DNA of 64,000 nucleotides from Cytophagaceae bacterium (GTDB taxonomy: Bacteria > Bacteroidota > Bacteroidia > Cytophagales > Spirosomataceae), in the NCBI GenBank assembly GCA_027488335.1, contig JAIYBU010000219.1:1-64000 (forward strand). The letters run 5' to 3'. The position numbers and the translations under genes are program-made. Shown here one piece after another: positions 16,506 to 25,938 of the stretch. Position 1 is the stretch's first letter. Every line of letters begins with the position of its first letter. Below the pieces are notes generated by a model. It worked only from the letters and a program-made list of their open reading frames with translations, was not told where the DNA came from and did not search any database.

Positions 16506-18638
16506 ATGAGAGTAATTCTAACCCTTATCTTTATCTCAAACTTAGTATTTGCCCAAGTTGGCAAAGAAAAAGTAGTAGTAACTGACCTCACCCGAATCAA
16601 ACAAATTGGCTCTATCAACATCGCTCCCGATGGAAAAAAAGCCATTTACTCGCTCCGAACTTCCGAACCAAGCGAAGAAAACAAACTCGAATACGATTAT
16701 CGCACGCACTTATTCTTAACTGATTTTCAGGCGGTTAAGCAAATTACTCGTGGAACCGAAAGCGTGGGTAGTGCGTCGTGGTCGCCTGATAGTAAACAAA
16801 TTGCCTTTGCCCGAAATGTAAAAGGTAAATCTCAAATTTTCGTAATGCCACTCGATGGGGGTGAAGCCTTCCAGCTAACCGATTCAAAATACGGTGCATT
16901 AAACCCAAATTGGTCGAAAGATGGTTCAAAAATTTCGTTCAGTGTGGGGCTATCTTTGACCGAGCTTTTGAAAGATACTGTTCTGAACCCATCAAAAGGT
17001 GTTCCTACATGGTCATTAGAGAAACCTGGTTTTGCAAAAAATGAGTTTTTAAAGCCAGCTAAAGGTGTAAAGCCCAATCCTGATGGTACAATCGAAGAAA
17101 TTAGAGCGTATTTAGAGAAAGACGTCGAAGATAAAAAAGCGAAAGTCATCAATCGTCTTACTTTTCAAGGCGAAGCCACAACACAACCTGAGTTGAATTT
17201 CTCGCATATCTACACAATCGAAGTAAAAGAAGGTGCAAAAGCTACGCCTCTCACTACAGGCTTTAGAAGCTATGGCGGTGGAGCATGGCTACAAGATGGA
17301 CAAATTGCGGTACAAACGGCACTCGATTCGCTACAACACCCCGACCGTGAACAAGATAATAGAATTATGGTTATGAACCCAGATGGCTCGAATCGTAAGA
17401 CGATATTAGGTGAAAAAGGGAAATCGTTTGGAGGGGTAACTTGGTCGCCTGACGGCAAAAGCATCGTTTATACGAAATCAAACTCACAAGGTGTAAATAT
17501 TGGCGATTTGTACATCGCAAAAGCCGATGGCACAAATCCGCAACTCATTAAATTTGACCGCTCGGTAAGTGGACTAACGTGGTCGAAAGACATGAAATAT
17601 GTCTATTTTACGGCACAATCAAATGGTGGACAGCCAATTTACAGGGTTGATGTTGCAAGCAAAAAAGTGGAACAGCTCACTGATTTTGAGTCAGGTATTT
17701 TAGGTTTTGATTTATCGGTCGATAAGATTCTTTATTCAAAAACCGAAGTTGCCAACCCAAATGAACTTTATGTAGCTGATTTGCAGATGAAAAACCCTGT
17801 AAAATTAACTTCGGTCAATGATTGGGTAAAAAACAAAGCATTAAGTTTTCCTGAAAAACGAACTTATACCAATTCAAAAGGCCAGAAAGTAGAATATTGG
17901 ATAATGAAACCAACTAATTTAGAAGCAGGCAAGAAATACCCACTTTTATTGAATATGCACGGAGGTCCAACTGCCATGTGGGGGCCTGGTGAGTTTTCGA
18001 TGTGGCATGAGCATCAATATTTTTGTTCGCAAGGCTACGGCGTGGTTTATGCCAATCCTCGTGGTTCAGGCGGTTATGGTTTAGATTTCTTGCGTGCTAA
18101 TATTAAAGATTGGGGAACTGGTCCAACCGAAGACGTTTTGGCTGCGGCAACCGATGCCGCAAAAGCATCATGGGTTGATACTTCTCGCCAAGTAATTACG
18201 GGTGGCTCGTATGCAGGGTATCTGACTGCTTGGATTGTGGCACACGACCACCGTTTCAAAGCAGCATTTGCTCAACGTGGCGTTTATGACCTAACAACAT
18301 TTTTAGGCGAAGGAAACGCATGGCGTTTAATTCCGAGCTATTTCAATTATCCGTGGAATGATACGCAAGAAAAAGTATTAGAAACCAATTCCCCTTATAC
18401 ATTCGTTGATAAGATTCGTACACCATTGCTCATCAAACACGGAGAAAACGACCTTCGTACGGGCGTGATTCAGAGTGAAATGATGTATAAATCGATGAAA
18501 ATTATGGGTAAAGAAGTAGAATACGTAAGAATGCCAGGTGGTACGCACGAACTTTCTCGCACAGGGAATGTCCGCCAAAGAATCGACCGTATGCTACGCA
18601 TTTATGAGTTTTTTGAAAGATTTGTTGGGAAGAAATAG
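16506..18638 (+). CDS. Exported S9-family prolyl oligopeptidase-like peptidase
   Basis: A 710-residue peptidase with a signal peptide ending VFAQ. The N-terminal two thirds is a seven-bladed propeller with TolB/WD40-like strands (SWSPDSKQIAFAR, NWSKDGSKISF, TWSPDGKSIVYT). The C-terminal alpha/beta-hydrolase domain has the triad Ser568 in GGSYAGY, Asp649 in HGENDLRTG and His681 in GGTHELS. The family cleaves short peptides, often as dipeptidyl or acylaminoacyl peptidases. It probably works in the periplasm. It is single-gene, with a terminator shared with the convergent DUF2911 gene. Confidence 0.95.
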   Translation: MRVILTLIFISNLVFAQVGKEKVVVTDLTRIKQIGSINIAPDGKKAIYSLRTSEPSEENKLEYDYRTHLFLTDFQAVKQITRGTESVGSASWSPDSKQIAFARNVKGKSQIFVMPLDGGEAFQLTDSKYGALNPNWSKDGSKISFSVGLSLTELLKDTVLNPSKGVPTWSLEKPGFAKNEFLKPAKGVKPNPDGTIEEIRAYLEKDVEDKKAKVINRLTFQGEATTQPELNFSHIYTIEVKEGAKATPLTTGFRSYGGGAWLQDGQIAVQTALDSLQHPDREQDNRIMVMNPDGSNRKTILGEKGKSFGGVTWSPDGKSIVYTKSNSQGVNIGDLYIAKADGTNPQLIKFDRSVSGLTWSKDMKYVYFTAQSNGGQPIYRVDVASKKVEQLTDFESGILGFDLSVDKILYSKTEVANPNELYVADLQMKNPVKLTSVNDWVKNKALSFPEKRTYTNSKGQKVEYWIMKPTNLEAGKKYPLLLNMHGGPTAMWGPGEFSMWHEHQYFCSQGYGVVYANPRGSGGYGLDFLRANIKDWGTGPTEDVLAAATDAAKASWVDTSRQVITGGSYAGYLTAWIVAHDHRFKAAFAQRGVYDLTTFLGEGNAWRLIPSYFNYPWNDTQEKVLETNSPYTFVDKIRTPLLIKHGENDLRTGVIQSEMMYKSMKIMGKEVEYVRMPGGTHELSRTGNVRQRIDRMLRIYEFFERFVGKK

Positions 18639-18680
18639 GAATTTGTTCTCGGAGCGTAGCCGAAAGAAACGAGCAACAAA

Positions 18681-18707
18681 AAAAGCCGAGGCAAAACCTC
18701 GGCTTTT
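18681..18707. terminator. Bidirectional terminator between S9 peptidase and DUF2911 genes
   Basis: Arms AAAAGCCGAGG (18681-18691) and CCTCGGCTTTT (18697-18707), loop CAAAA. A-run on the left and T-run on the right allow it to act on both strands. Confidence 0.9.
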
Positions 18708-18729
18708 TATTACTACACTTACCTAAACC

Positions 18730-19215
18730 CTAAAACTCCATAGGTACGCTCACACTCGTCGTATCCCAGGAAATGGTTAAAGTCTTGTCGTCAGTAGTGA
18801 TTGTTAGTTTCTCTACTACTTCTTTTAATGTTTTTACAGGAACTGTAACTTCAGCTACGTTTTTATCTTTGATTTTATCGTATCCATAAGCTCCCCATTG
18901 TTTTAATTCGCTATTTAAGATGATAGTCCATTCTTTCTCGCCTAATTTAGAGAATAAAGAATAAGTACCTGCTTTCACAGATTTACCACCAAATTTTACA
19001 TCTTTTTTGAAAGTGATTTCGGTTGCTTCGTTAGCACCAGTACGCCATACTGTTCCGAATTTTTCTAATCCCCCAAAAACCACACGTCCTTTTTTAGAAG
19101 GTTGACCGTAAGAAACTTTTACATTCGCACTTTCAGCCGAAACTCTTGGACTTTGTGCAAATGTTAATGTGCTAATTGTAAGCATTAAAGAGAAAAAGAA
19201 TAATACTTTTTTCAT
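18730..19215 (-). CDS. DUF2911 secreted protein
   Basis: A 161-residue protein with a clear signal peptide (MKKVLFFFSLMLTISTLTFA, cut before QSPR). The mature part matches DUF2911: VKVSYGQPSKKGRVVFGGL, GTVWRTGANEATEI, GTYSLFSKLGEKEWTIILN. The family is widespread in Bacteroidota and has no established function; it is predicted to be a periplasmic beta-sandwich. It ends at a bidirectional terminator. Confidence 0.9.
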   Translation of the reverse strand: MKKVLFFFSLMLTISTLTFAQSPRVSAESANVKVSYGQPSKKGRVVFGGLEKFGTVWRTGANEATEITFKKDVKFGGKSVKAGTYSLFSKLGEKEWTIILNSELKQWGAYGYDKIKDKNVAEVTVPVKTLKEVVEKLTITTDDKTLTISWDTTSVSVPMEF

Positions 19216-19308
19216 AAAATAATTGAGATTGAAAATGGTTGATTTACTATCATAAACGCTAAACTTTATATTTTAGTTTTAAACAATTATAATATTTCTA
19301 TCTAACAG

Positions 19309-20046
19309 TTATTCTTTCACTTTTTGAGCATAAAGTTTGGCCATTTCTCTTGGATTGGTTGGTTCTGGATTGATTTTATCCGACTCTAACAACCCATCAC
19401 GCAAACGTATGATTCGGTGCGAATATTTGGCAATATCTTCTTCGTGTGTAACCATTACGATAGTATTTCCTTTAGAATACAACTGGTCGAACAACTCCAT
19501 GATTTCGTAGGATGTTTTGGTATCCAAATTACCCGTTGGTTCATCGGCCAATAAAATACTTGGGTCGTTTACTAATGCACGGGCAATGGCGACACGTTGA
19601 CGCTGCCCACCCGAAAGTTCGTTTGGTTTGTGGTGAGCTCTGTTATCAAGACCAACATTTTTGAGAGCAAGCATGGCTTTCTCTGTTCTCTGCGATTTGG
19701 TATATCCCGCATAAATCAAAGGCAAGGCTACATTTTCGAGGGCTGACTGACGAGGAAGTAAGTTAAACGTCTGAAAAACGAACCCAATTTCTTTATTTCT
19801 TACTTCGGCCAGTTCACTTTCAGTCATTCGGCTTACGTCATTATTGTTCAAAACGTAGCGTCCGCCCGTTGGAGAGTCTAAACAACCAATAATGTTCATC
19901 AAGGTAGATTTACCCGAACCCGAAGGGCCCATAAATGCTACGTATTCGCCTTTATCGACCGAAATCGTTACCGATTTTAAGGCGTCAATAATTTCGCTAC
20001 CCATAATGTAGCGTTTTGAAATATTGGTTGTTTCGATAATTTTCAT
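19309..20046 (-). CDS. ABC transporter ATPase, MacB/LolD type
   Basis: A 245-residue ATPase from [16 protein letters not shown] at 20046; the 22 codons open upstream are repeat-derived (GAGTGAAT units) and not like a protein start. Walker A is GPSGSGKST (40-48), the Q-loop VFQTFNLLP, signature LSGGQRQR (144-151), Walker [10 protein letters not shown] (164-172) and the switch His in VTHEED. This subfamily powers lipoprotein release, macrolide export or cell-division permeases of the FtsX/MacB fold. No permease gene is adjacent; the gene upstream is a TPR membrane protein. The real partner lies elsewhere. Confidence 0.93.
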   Translation of the reverse strand: MKIIETTNISKRYIMGSEIIDALKSVTISVDKGEYVAFMGPSGSGKSTLMNIIGCLDSPTGGRYVLNNNDVSRMTESELAEVRNKEIGFVFQTFNLLPRQSALENVALPLIYAGYTKSQRTEKAMLALKNVGLDNRAHHKPNELSGGQRQRVAIARALVNDPSILLADEPTGNLDTKTSYEIMELFDQLYSKGNTIVMVTHEEDIAKYSHRIIRLRDGLLESDKINPEPTNPREMAKLYAQKVKE

Positions 20047-20051
20047 GAAAA

Positions 20052-20105
20052 GAAATGTTGAATGAGTGAATGAGTGAATGAGCGAGTAACTTTCACTCAT
20101 TTTAC
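20052..20105. repeat. GAGTGAAT octamer repeat upstream of the ABC ATPase start
   Basis: Tandem GAATGAGT units (three, the last degenerate) are followed by an inverted copy (TTTCACTCATT). It lies immediately 5' of the ABC gene start codon. The same octamer forms the ends of the element at 45393-45530 and the core of the terminator at 12722. Confidence 0.65.
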
Positions 20106-20129
20106 TATTCAATTTTCAAAGATATTATT

Positions 20130-22724
20130 CTATTCAAAACCAACCTTTGTTTTTTCCATCAATGCTTTTTGGGCTTGATAGATGGAAAGAAATGCTTGAT
20201 AATCGGCAGGGCTACTTAGCTGCTGTACTTTGGCCAAGCCATCGGCCACATAATCAGTCAAACCAATTTTGAGTGACTGGAGCGTGTAAAGTTTCCAAAT
20301 TTCGGCAGAGGTATCATTCAATTCAGCTGCTCGGAAAACGAAATTATAGGCATCGTTAGGCTTTTTGAGTGTATTGTTATAAAACTCAACAACTTTATTC
20401 AACACATACGAATTTAGCGGATTTTCTTGCAAAATCTTATCAAAATCAGCTTTACTGTTCTGATTTTTTGCCAAAGCCGTTTTAAGTATTTCCTCTGCTT
20501 TTGCTTTTTGAAAATCGGCGATTGTTTGTTGATAATTTTGTTTCTGTAAAACTTCTACCGACGATACATCGCCAGCTTTACTGAGAAACTCTACCGCTTT
20601 ATTATACACGCCTTGTTGCAAAAACCACATTCCTGCTACTTGATTATATAAGGGCTTATGTTTGGTCGAATCATTGGCCAAGACAGCCAGTTGTTTCAAT
20701 CCTTCGAGTTTATTTTCGCTAAAATAATTTCGGCAAGAAATAGCAAATTCTAAATCTTCAAAGAAATCGTTGTTTACTTCTTTTCGCTGGATATTTTGCA
20801 AATCTTTGCTCGAATACGGAAACATGGTATTATTGAACGACGACAAATTATAAAGCAAGGCAAATTGACTGACGTTAATGGCTGAATCTTTCGTGAATTC
20901 AATATTTGTTGTTGCTTGTTTTTGCAAAATTTTATCCGCTGCCGCCCTATTTGCACGAAGACTCATGCTTTTCGTTGCTCGATTATCTCCTCCAAGTTTT
21001 GGGTTTGAAGCAATCAAAGATTTGTAAAGAGAATCTTTTTCTCCATATTTCAACTGATAGGCCAACAAATTAGATTCCGCCAAATCGCAGTCGGAGCAGT
21101 TTGTTTTTGCTAAATTCAGATAATAAAAAGTCGAATCAAGTACTTTGGTTTTTTCGTAGAGATACGCAATGTTAGTTAAAAGTTGTTGATTCTTCGGGAA
21201 TTTACTCACGCCTTCTCGTAAGGTAAAAAGTGCATCAAAGAACATATCTTTTTCTTGCAACACCTTACTCAGACCCGCATACGCAAATGGGCTGGCGTTT
21301 TTTTCTAAAGCGTTTTTTAGAAACAGTCCCGTATTTTCTTTATCACCATTTTTTAGAGCCAATGAAGCCAACGCATAATTTGATTTATGGTTACGAATAT
21401 CGAAATGTAAAGCTTCTTTGTAAAAAGTCTCAGCCGCTTGAAAATCTTCGGTGGCAGTATAATAATCGGCAATGGCGTTGTAATAGCCAGCTTTGGTTTG
21501 GAAATAATTATTATAGTTTTTGAATGAAATCAGCGTGAAAACCAAAATTGCCCCCGCCATTCTGAAAAGCAATAATTCATAAAACTTTGGTTTGTAAATT
21601 ACCTTATGTACTTCTAATCCTTTTTGTAGCGGTTGCGTAAAGTTTATTAATACATAAAAGAAAAAACAAACCCCCATCGCTACGTGAGCATACGAGATAA
21701 AATCCTCAAAAGCTTCAATAAGTGGGTCGTTGGCAGTTGCGTAGGCGTTGCCAATCGTAGCGGTTGTAATAATGGCCAGACCCAAATAAAACCAAGAGCC
21801 AATGCTCCGAAAATCAAAGAAATTCGATTGCTCAGAATAATCTCTGAAACCCCAAATTCCTAAAAGTAGTGAAATGCCAAACAAAGCCACAGGATTGATA
21901 GAAATGATATTCCAGTCGATATACTGAGATTTTTCGAGGTAAATTAAAAGCACATTGAGCAGATAAATGCTCGAAATTAACAAAAACGAAGCAATATGAT
22001 TGCGATTTTTCACGCCCGAATTCGATACAACCCAAACCAAACTTGCCAAGATTTCGTGAGCAACCAATAAGATAAAAATCGCTGATAAAATAATTGCTGA
22101 AAGCAAACCATAAGAAAAAACAGCCAAACTTGGATTAAGAGCTTTAGCGGTAAAGCCAATCAATGCCGCCGCAGCCGTACTCAAAACAAGAAAAGCTAAG
22201 AATCTTTTTAAAGCATTGATTTGCGGTGCAAATGTATGAAAGTAAAAAGCCAAGCCCACAAACGCACCAAAAGCCACTAAAAATGGCAATTGATTGACGG
22301 AGTTAAAAACAATTTCGAGATGAAAAGTTATCAGAATACCTGCCAGTAAAATCATTCCACCCAAAAACCAATATCGACTCATACCTGAAAAAGCACTCAA
22401 CAGCAAATTCAGACCTAAGATAAACAATAGAGCAAAAGAATGGTTTGCCCAAAGGTTGATGTCCATCATCGAAGCGAGATAACGCTCTTTGACAATATAA
22501 GCATTTCCGTTGATGGTAAACTTTAAAGTCCCATCCGAGAAAGTATCTAAAGCGGCTGGAATTTCGTCAAGCTCGCTCAGAACATCCCAATGAATAACAT
22601 TTTCTAAATCTTTGAACCAGTAAAAAGAAAGTAATAGAATGGAGGTGAAAAGAATCGTAAGAATAAAAACAAAGCTAAATCGTTCATTTTTAGGCCAGTT
22701 TCGCCAAAAAAAGATTTTTTGCAT
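20130..22724 (-). CDS. Polytopic membrane protein with C-terminal TPR repeats
   Basis: An 864-residue protein. The first 410 residues hold about 11 to 13 hydrophobic helices (for example FVFILTILFTSILLLSFYWF and FLLISSIYLLNVLLIYLE). From about residue 425 onward it is helical with TPR-like units (AIADYYTATEDFQAAETFYKE, ALFTLREGVSKFPKNQQLLT). TPR arrays bind partner proteins. I do not recognise a named family. It is followed, 83 bp after its stop, by the ABC ATPase on the same strand, so the two may be cotranscribed. Upstream is a parS-like site. Confidence 0.75.
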   Translation of the reverse strand: MQKIFFWRNWPKNERFSFVFILTILFTSILLLSFYWFKDLENVIHWDVLSELDEIPAALDTFSDGTLKFTINGNAYIVKERYLASMMDINLWANHSFALLFILGLNLLLSAFSGMSRYWFLGGMILLAGILITFHLEIVFNSVNQLPFLVAFGAFVGLAFYFHTFAPQINALKRFLAFLVLSTAAAALIGFTAKALNPSLAVFSYGLLSAIILSAIFILLVAHEILASLVWVVSNSGVKNRNHIASFLLISSIYLLNVLLIYLEKSQYIDWNIISINPVALFGISLLLGIWGFRDYSEQSNFFDFRSIGSWFYLGLAIITTATIGNAYATANDPLIEAFEDFISYAHVAMGVCFFFYVLINFTQPLQKGLEVHKVIYKPKFYELLLFRMAGAILVFTLISFKNYNNYFQTKAGYYNAIADYYTATEDFQAAETFYKEALHFDIRNHKSNYALASLALKNGDKENTGLFLKNALEKNASPFAYAGLSKVLQEKDMFFDALFTLREGVSKFPKNQQLLTNIAYLYEKTKVLDSTFYYLNLAKTNCSDCDLAESNLLAYQLKYGEKDSLYKSLIASNPKLGGDNRATKSMSLRANRAAADKILQKQATTNIEFTKDSAINVSQFALLYNLSSFNNTMFPYSSKDLQNIQRKEVNNDFFEDLEFAISCRNYFSENKLEGLKQLAVLANDSTKHKPLYNQVAGMWFLQQGVYNKAVEFLSKAGDVSSVEVLQKQNYQQTIADFQKAKAEEILKTALAKNQNSKADFDKILQENPLNSYVLNKVVEFYNNTLKKPNDAYNFVFRAAELNDTSAEIWKLYTLQSLKIGLTDYVADGLAKVQQLSSPADYQAFLSIYQAQKALMEKTKVGFE

Positions 22725-22739
22725 AATTATATCAAGAGT

Positions 22740-22769
22740 TTTTCCACGTGAAACACCAACTTATCCACA
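22740..22769. other. parS-like site with an adjacent DnaA box
   Basis: TTTTCCACGTGAAACA (22740-22755) fits the ParB site consensus TGTTNCACGTGAAACA at all fixed positions but the second. Five bases on, TTATCCACA (22761-22769) is a perfect DnaA box. Both lie in the divergent 143-bp gap between the TPR gene and psd. Other CACGTG sites in the window do not match parS. Confidence 0.6.
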
Positions 22770-22867
22770 GCTTTTGCACACGTATTATAAATATTTGAGC
22801 TGTGAAGATAACGTAAAAACATTGTTTGATTATATTTGCGGTTCTAAAAAACTAAACAGCTCAGAAA

Positions 22868-23527
22868 ATGACACTTCATAAGGAAGGCACAGGAACGATT
22901 TCGTTGACAATTATTGGACTATTGGCAGCTAATGCGGCTTTAAGATATTTTTTACCCGAACAAGAAATTTTACATACATTATTGCTCATCGTGAGTTTAT
23001 TGTTGTTTGTAATTGTGGTTCAGTTTTTTCGTAAACCAACAAGAACCACTCCAGTAAATCCGAAGCACGTAATTGCTCCTGCCGATGGTAAAGTGGTTGT
23101 AATTGAAGAAGTTGTCGAAACAGAATATTTTAAAGGGCCACGTCGTCAGGTTTCAATTTTCATGTCGCCACTTAATGTGCATATCAATTTCAATCCAATT
23201 TCAGGAATTGTTACGTATGCCAAATATCACGCTGGCAAATATTTGGTTGCTTGGCACCCAAAATCAAGCACCGAAAACGAACGTACGACAATCGTCGTGA
23301 AACACCACAATGGCACAGAGGTTTTGTTTCGTCAGATTGCTGGAGCTTTAGCTCGTAGAATTTGCTGGTACGTAAAAGAAGGACAAGCCGTAGAACAGGG
23401 TTCGGAGTTTGGATTTATCAAATTCGGTTCGAGAATTGACATTTTCTTGCCTTTAGATGCAAAAATATTAGTAAATATTGACGATAAACCCGTAGGTGGT
23501 GAAACCGTGATAGCAGAATTAGTATAA
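22868..23527 (+). CDS. psd: Phosphatidylserine decarboxylase proenzyme (short form)
   Basis: Makes phosphatidylethanolamine by decarboxylating phosphatidylserine at the inner membrane. The 219-residue protein has two N-terminal membrane helices (about 10-27 and 36-54) and the self-cleavage site KFGSRIDIF at residues 185-193, where Ser188 would become the pyruvoyl group. Other conserved segments are IAPADGKVV and VSIFMSPLNVHINF. The length is that of the short archaeal-like Psd type common in Bacteroidota. pssA is not adjacent here. Confidence 0.95.
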   Translation: MTLHKEGTGTISLTIIGLLAANAALRYFLPEQEILHTLLLIVSLLLFVIVVQFFRKPTRTTPVNPKHVIAPADGKVVVIEEVVETEYFKGPRRQVSIFMSPLNVHINFNPISGIVTYAKYHAGKYLVAWHPKSSTENERTTIVVKHHNGTEVLFRQIAGALARRICWYVKEGQAVEQGSEFGFIKFGSRIDIFLPLDAKILVNIDDKPVGGETVIAELV

Positions 23528-23533
23528 ATTTAA

Positions 23534-23598
23534 GACAGGTTTCACAACCTGTCTTTTTTATCTACTACGTCATTGATGGGTTGAAAACCTATCCTACA
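23534..23598. repeat. Degenerate copy of the TGTAGG inverted-repeat element
   Basis: GACAGGTTTCACAACCTGTC at 23534-23553 and GGTTGAAAACCTATCCTACA at 23579-23598 (complement TGTAGGATAGGTTTTCAACC) match the two ends of the element at 8629 in order and spacing. It fills the gap between psd and the next gene, whose ATG lies 5 bp after it. Confidence 0.65.
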
Positions 23599-23602
23599 AA
23601 CG

Positions 23603-23953
23603 ATGGCAGAACACAACGAAATAGGTAATAAAGCCGAGGCAATGGCCGCCAAATTCTTGGAAAAGAAAGGCTACGAGATTCTCGACCAAAACTATACACA
23701 CGGAAAAGGCGAAATAGATATTATTGCTCTGAAAGATGGTTGGTTGGTTTTTGTAGAAGTGCGAGCGAGGTCTGAAGTTGCTTATGGATTTCCCGAACAA
23801 ACTATCTCAAAAGCAAAAGCCAGTCTTATTATCAAAACCGCCGAAACTTATATTTATAAGTATAATTGGCACGGAAACGTTCGTTTCGATGTAATTGCCA
23901 TAACCGTGGGTGAGAAATTTGAAATTATACACTTTGAAGATGCTTTCTTCTAA
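23603..23953 (+). CDS. YraN/UPF0102-family predicted nuclease
   Basis: A 116-residue restriction-endonuclease-fold protein. The catalytic-type core is visible: GNKAEAMAAKFLEKKGYEIL, the acidic residues in GKGEIDIIA and the EVRAR motif in WLVFVEVRARSEV, followed by VRFDVIAI. The family is thought to act on DNA ends or Holliday-like structures, with weak evidence. Its start lies right after a repeat element. It is convergent with the DsbA-like gene, with only 33 bp between stops and no visible terminator. Confidence 0.9.
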   Translation: MAEHNEIGNKAEAMAAKFLEKKGYEILDQNYTHGKGEIDIIALKDGWLVFVEVRARSEVAYGFPEQTISKAKASLIIKTAETYIYKYNWHGNVRFDVIAITVGEKFEIIHFEDAFF

Positions 23954-23986
23954 ACAGAAAAATCATCTTTCCTCATATCCAGATTT

Positions 23987-24682
23987 TCAACAATTCTTGC
24001 CATCCACATCGCAAACCTCACCAACAGCTTCAACTGGCTGCATTTCGGCGGCAACTTTAGTTAAGGTCTCCAAAAACACACTTGTTGGTTGAGCACCACT
24101 GATAGCATATTTATTATTCAAGATAAAAAATGGCACACCCGAAACTCCTAAGTTCTGAAAGTGCCTGATTTCTTGCGTAACATGGTACGTAATTTCTTCA
24201 TTGGCCAATATACTTTCGGTTTTTTCACGATTCCAACCAAACCCTTCCATAAAGGCGATGAGTTGTTCTTTTTCTGAAAAATCAATACCATCAGTAAAAT
24301 ATGCTTTAAAGAACTTTTCCTCTAACTCGATTTGTGTTCCTTCTTCACGGGCAATATGTAGCATTTTGTGCAACGGAATCGTATTGATGGCTTTAGGCAT
24401 TTTTTCAAAATCAAACTTAATACCTGCTTGCTCGCCCACTCCTACTACACGCTGAAACATTGGCTCGATACGCTCTTTGCTACCAAATTTATTGATGAAA
24501 TATTCCTCTTTATCAAGTCCTTCGGCTGGAATGGTTGGGTCAAGCTGAAATGGGTGCCAAGTAATCTCAACTGGTTGACTATCAAAATTTTCGAGAGCTT
24601 TTTCTAAATGTTTTTTTCCGATATAGCACCACGGACATGCTACATCGGACACGATGTCTATTTGCAAAGGTTTTTTATTCAT
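23987..24682 (-). CDS. DsbA-family oxidoreductase, FrnE-like
   Basis: A 231-residue cytoplasmic thioredoxin-fold protein with a helical insertion. The redox motif is CPWC in DVACPWCYIGKKHLEKAL, and the cis-Pro loop is GVSGVPFFILNN. It lacks a signal peptide, so it is not a periplasmic DsbA; it resembles FrnE and 2-hydroxychromene-2-carboxylate isomerase-like proteins involved in stress or thiol chemistry. The C-terminus ends with a Cys pair in EVCDVDGKNC, a possible second redox pair. The gene stands alone. Confidence 0.9.
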   Translation of the reverse strand: MNKKPLQIDIVSDVACPWCYIGKKHLEKALENFDSQPVEITWHPFQLDPTIPAEGLDKEEYFINKFGSKERIEPMFQRVVGVGEQAGIKFDFEKMPKAINTIPLHKMLHIAREEGTQIELEEKFFKAYFTDGIDFSEKEQLIAFMEGFGWNREKTESILANEEITYHVTQEIRHFQNLGVSGVPFFILNNKYAISGAQPTSVFLETLTKVAAEMQPVEAVGEVCDVDGKNC

Positions 24683-24736
24683 TCTGTATAATTGTTTTCA
24701 AATAAAACCTACGACGTCAAAGTTTGGTTCAAAAAA

Positions 24737-24764
24737 AAGGGGTTCGATTAATCGCACCCCTTTG
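24737..24764 (-). terminator. Terminator of manC
   Basis: Arms AAAGGGGT (24737-24744) and ACCCCTTT (24757-24764) with a 12-base loop. On the minus strand the hairpin runs into eight T, about 60 bp after the manC stop. Confidence 0.8.
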
Positions 24765-24825
24765 TAAATATATTGTAAGTTCTTGTCTAAAATCGCATTA
24801 AACGACCTCTATAAACTGTTTACAA

Positions 24826-25896
24826 CTACACAAACTCTTTTCCTTTTGTACCAGCAGCTGCGACAAATTCTTTCACTTTTTGTTCATCTTCTTTTTTACA
24901 AATCATCAATACATTATCATATTCGGCTACGATGTATCCATCCAAACTACTGACAACGACTAAGCGGTCTTTTGGGGTTTTTATGATGCTGTTTTTTGTA
25001 TCATAAAGCATTACATTAGCATCAATGGCATTTTCATTTTCGTCTTTGTCCGATATTTCATAGAGCGATTTCCACGTACCCAAATCTGACCAACCAATAT
25101 CTGATAATACTACAAAAACATTCTCGGCACGCTCCATGATACCATTATCAATCGAAATATTTTTGCATTGCGGATAGGCTCTGTTCAAAGCATCATCTTC
25201 TCTTTCAGTATAATAATCAGCCTTGATTTCTTCAAAAGCCTCGGCCATTTCGGGCAAAAATGCTTCAAAACATTTCTTGATAGCATTTACATTCCAGATA
25301 AAAATACCAGCATTCCAAACAAATTCTCCACTTTCAACAAATTTCTTAGCCCACTCCAAATTTGGTTTTTCGGTAAAAGTAACTACACGCTTTATATCAC
25401 CTTCAGATTCCGAAAACTGAATATAACCATAGCCAGTATCTGGACGAGTCGGTTTGATTCCGAGAGTAACCAACACGTCATTTTTTTCCGAAAAATGTAA
25501 CGCAATGCTAATTCGTTTACGAAATTCTTCTTCTTTTAAAATAATATGGTCGGCAGGAGCAACTACAATATTGGCATCGGGATTTTTAGCACCAATTTTA
25601 TAACAAGCATAAGCAATACATGGAGCTGTGTTTCGACGATTCGGCTCAAGCAAAATTTGGTCATCGCTCAAATACGGCAATTGTTGCTTGGTTATATCGT
25701 AATATTCTTTGCTCGTAACAATGTAAATATTTTCTTTCGGACAAATTCCATCAAAACGCTCAACCGTTTGTTGAATCATTGTTTTTCCGATACCCAATAC
25801 ATCATGAAACTGTTTTGGGTTTGTGCTTCGGCTAAATGGCCAGAATCTCGTTCCGACTCCACCAGCCATGATTATTACGTAATTATTATTATTCAT
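24826..25896 (-). CDS. manC: Mannose-1-phosphate guanylyltransferase
   Basis: Makes GDP-mannose from mannose-1-phosphate and GTP for surface glycans. The pyrophosphorylase signature VIIMAGGVGTRFWPFSRS is at residues 7-24, with PKQFHDVLG and the metal-site region VVAPADHIIL; FTEKP and WNAGIFIW are also conserved. At 356 residues it has only the transferase domain plus left-handed helix and lacks the phosphomannose isomerase domain of bifunctional ManC/AlgA. It probably supplies the GT2 enzymes encoded elsewhere in the genome, possibly those at 1035-3176. Confidence 0.95.
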   Translation of the reverse strand: MNNNNYVIIMAGGVGTRFWPFSRSTNPKQFHDVLGIGKTMIQQTVERFDGICPKENIYIVTSKEYYDITKQQLPYLSDDQILLEPNRRNTAPCIAYACYKIGAKNPDANIVVAPADHIILKEEEFRKRISIALHFSEKNDVLVTLGIKPTRPDTGYGYIQFSESEGDIKRVVTFTEKPNLEWAKKFVESGEFVWNAGIFIWNVNAIKKCFEAFLPEMAEAFEEIKADYYTEREDDALNRAYPQCKNISIDNGIMERAENVFVVLSDIGWSDLGTWKSLYEISDKDENENAIDANVMLYDTKNSIIKTPKDRLVVVSSLDGYIVAEYDNVLMICKKEDEQKVKEFVAAAGTKGKEFV

Positions 25897-25938
25897 TGAT
25901 TAAAATGCGTGCTTTATGGGCTCTATTTTACAGTTTTA

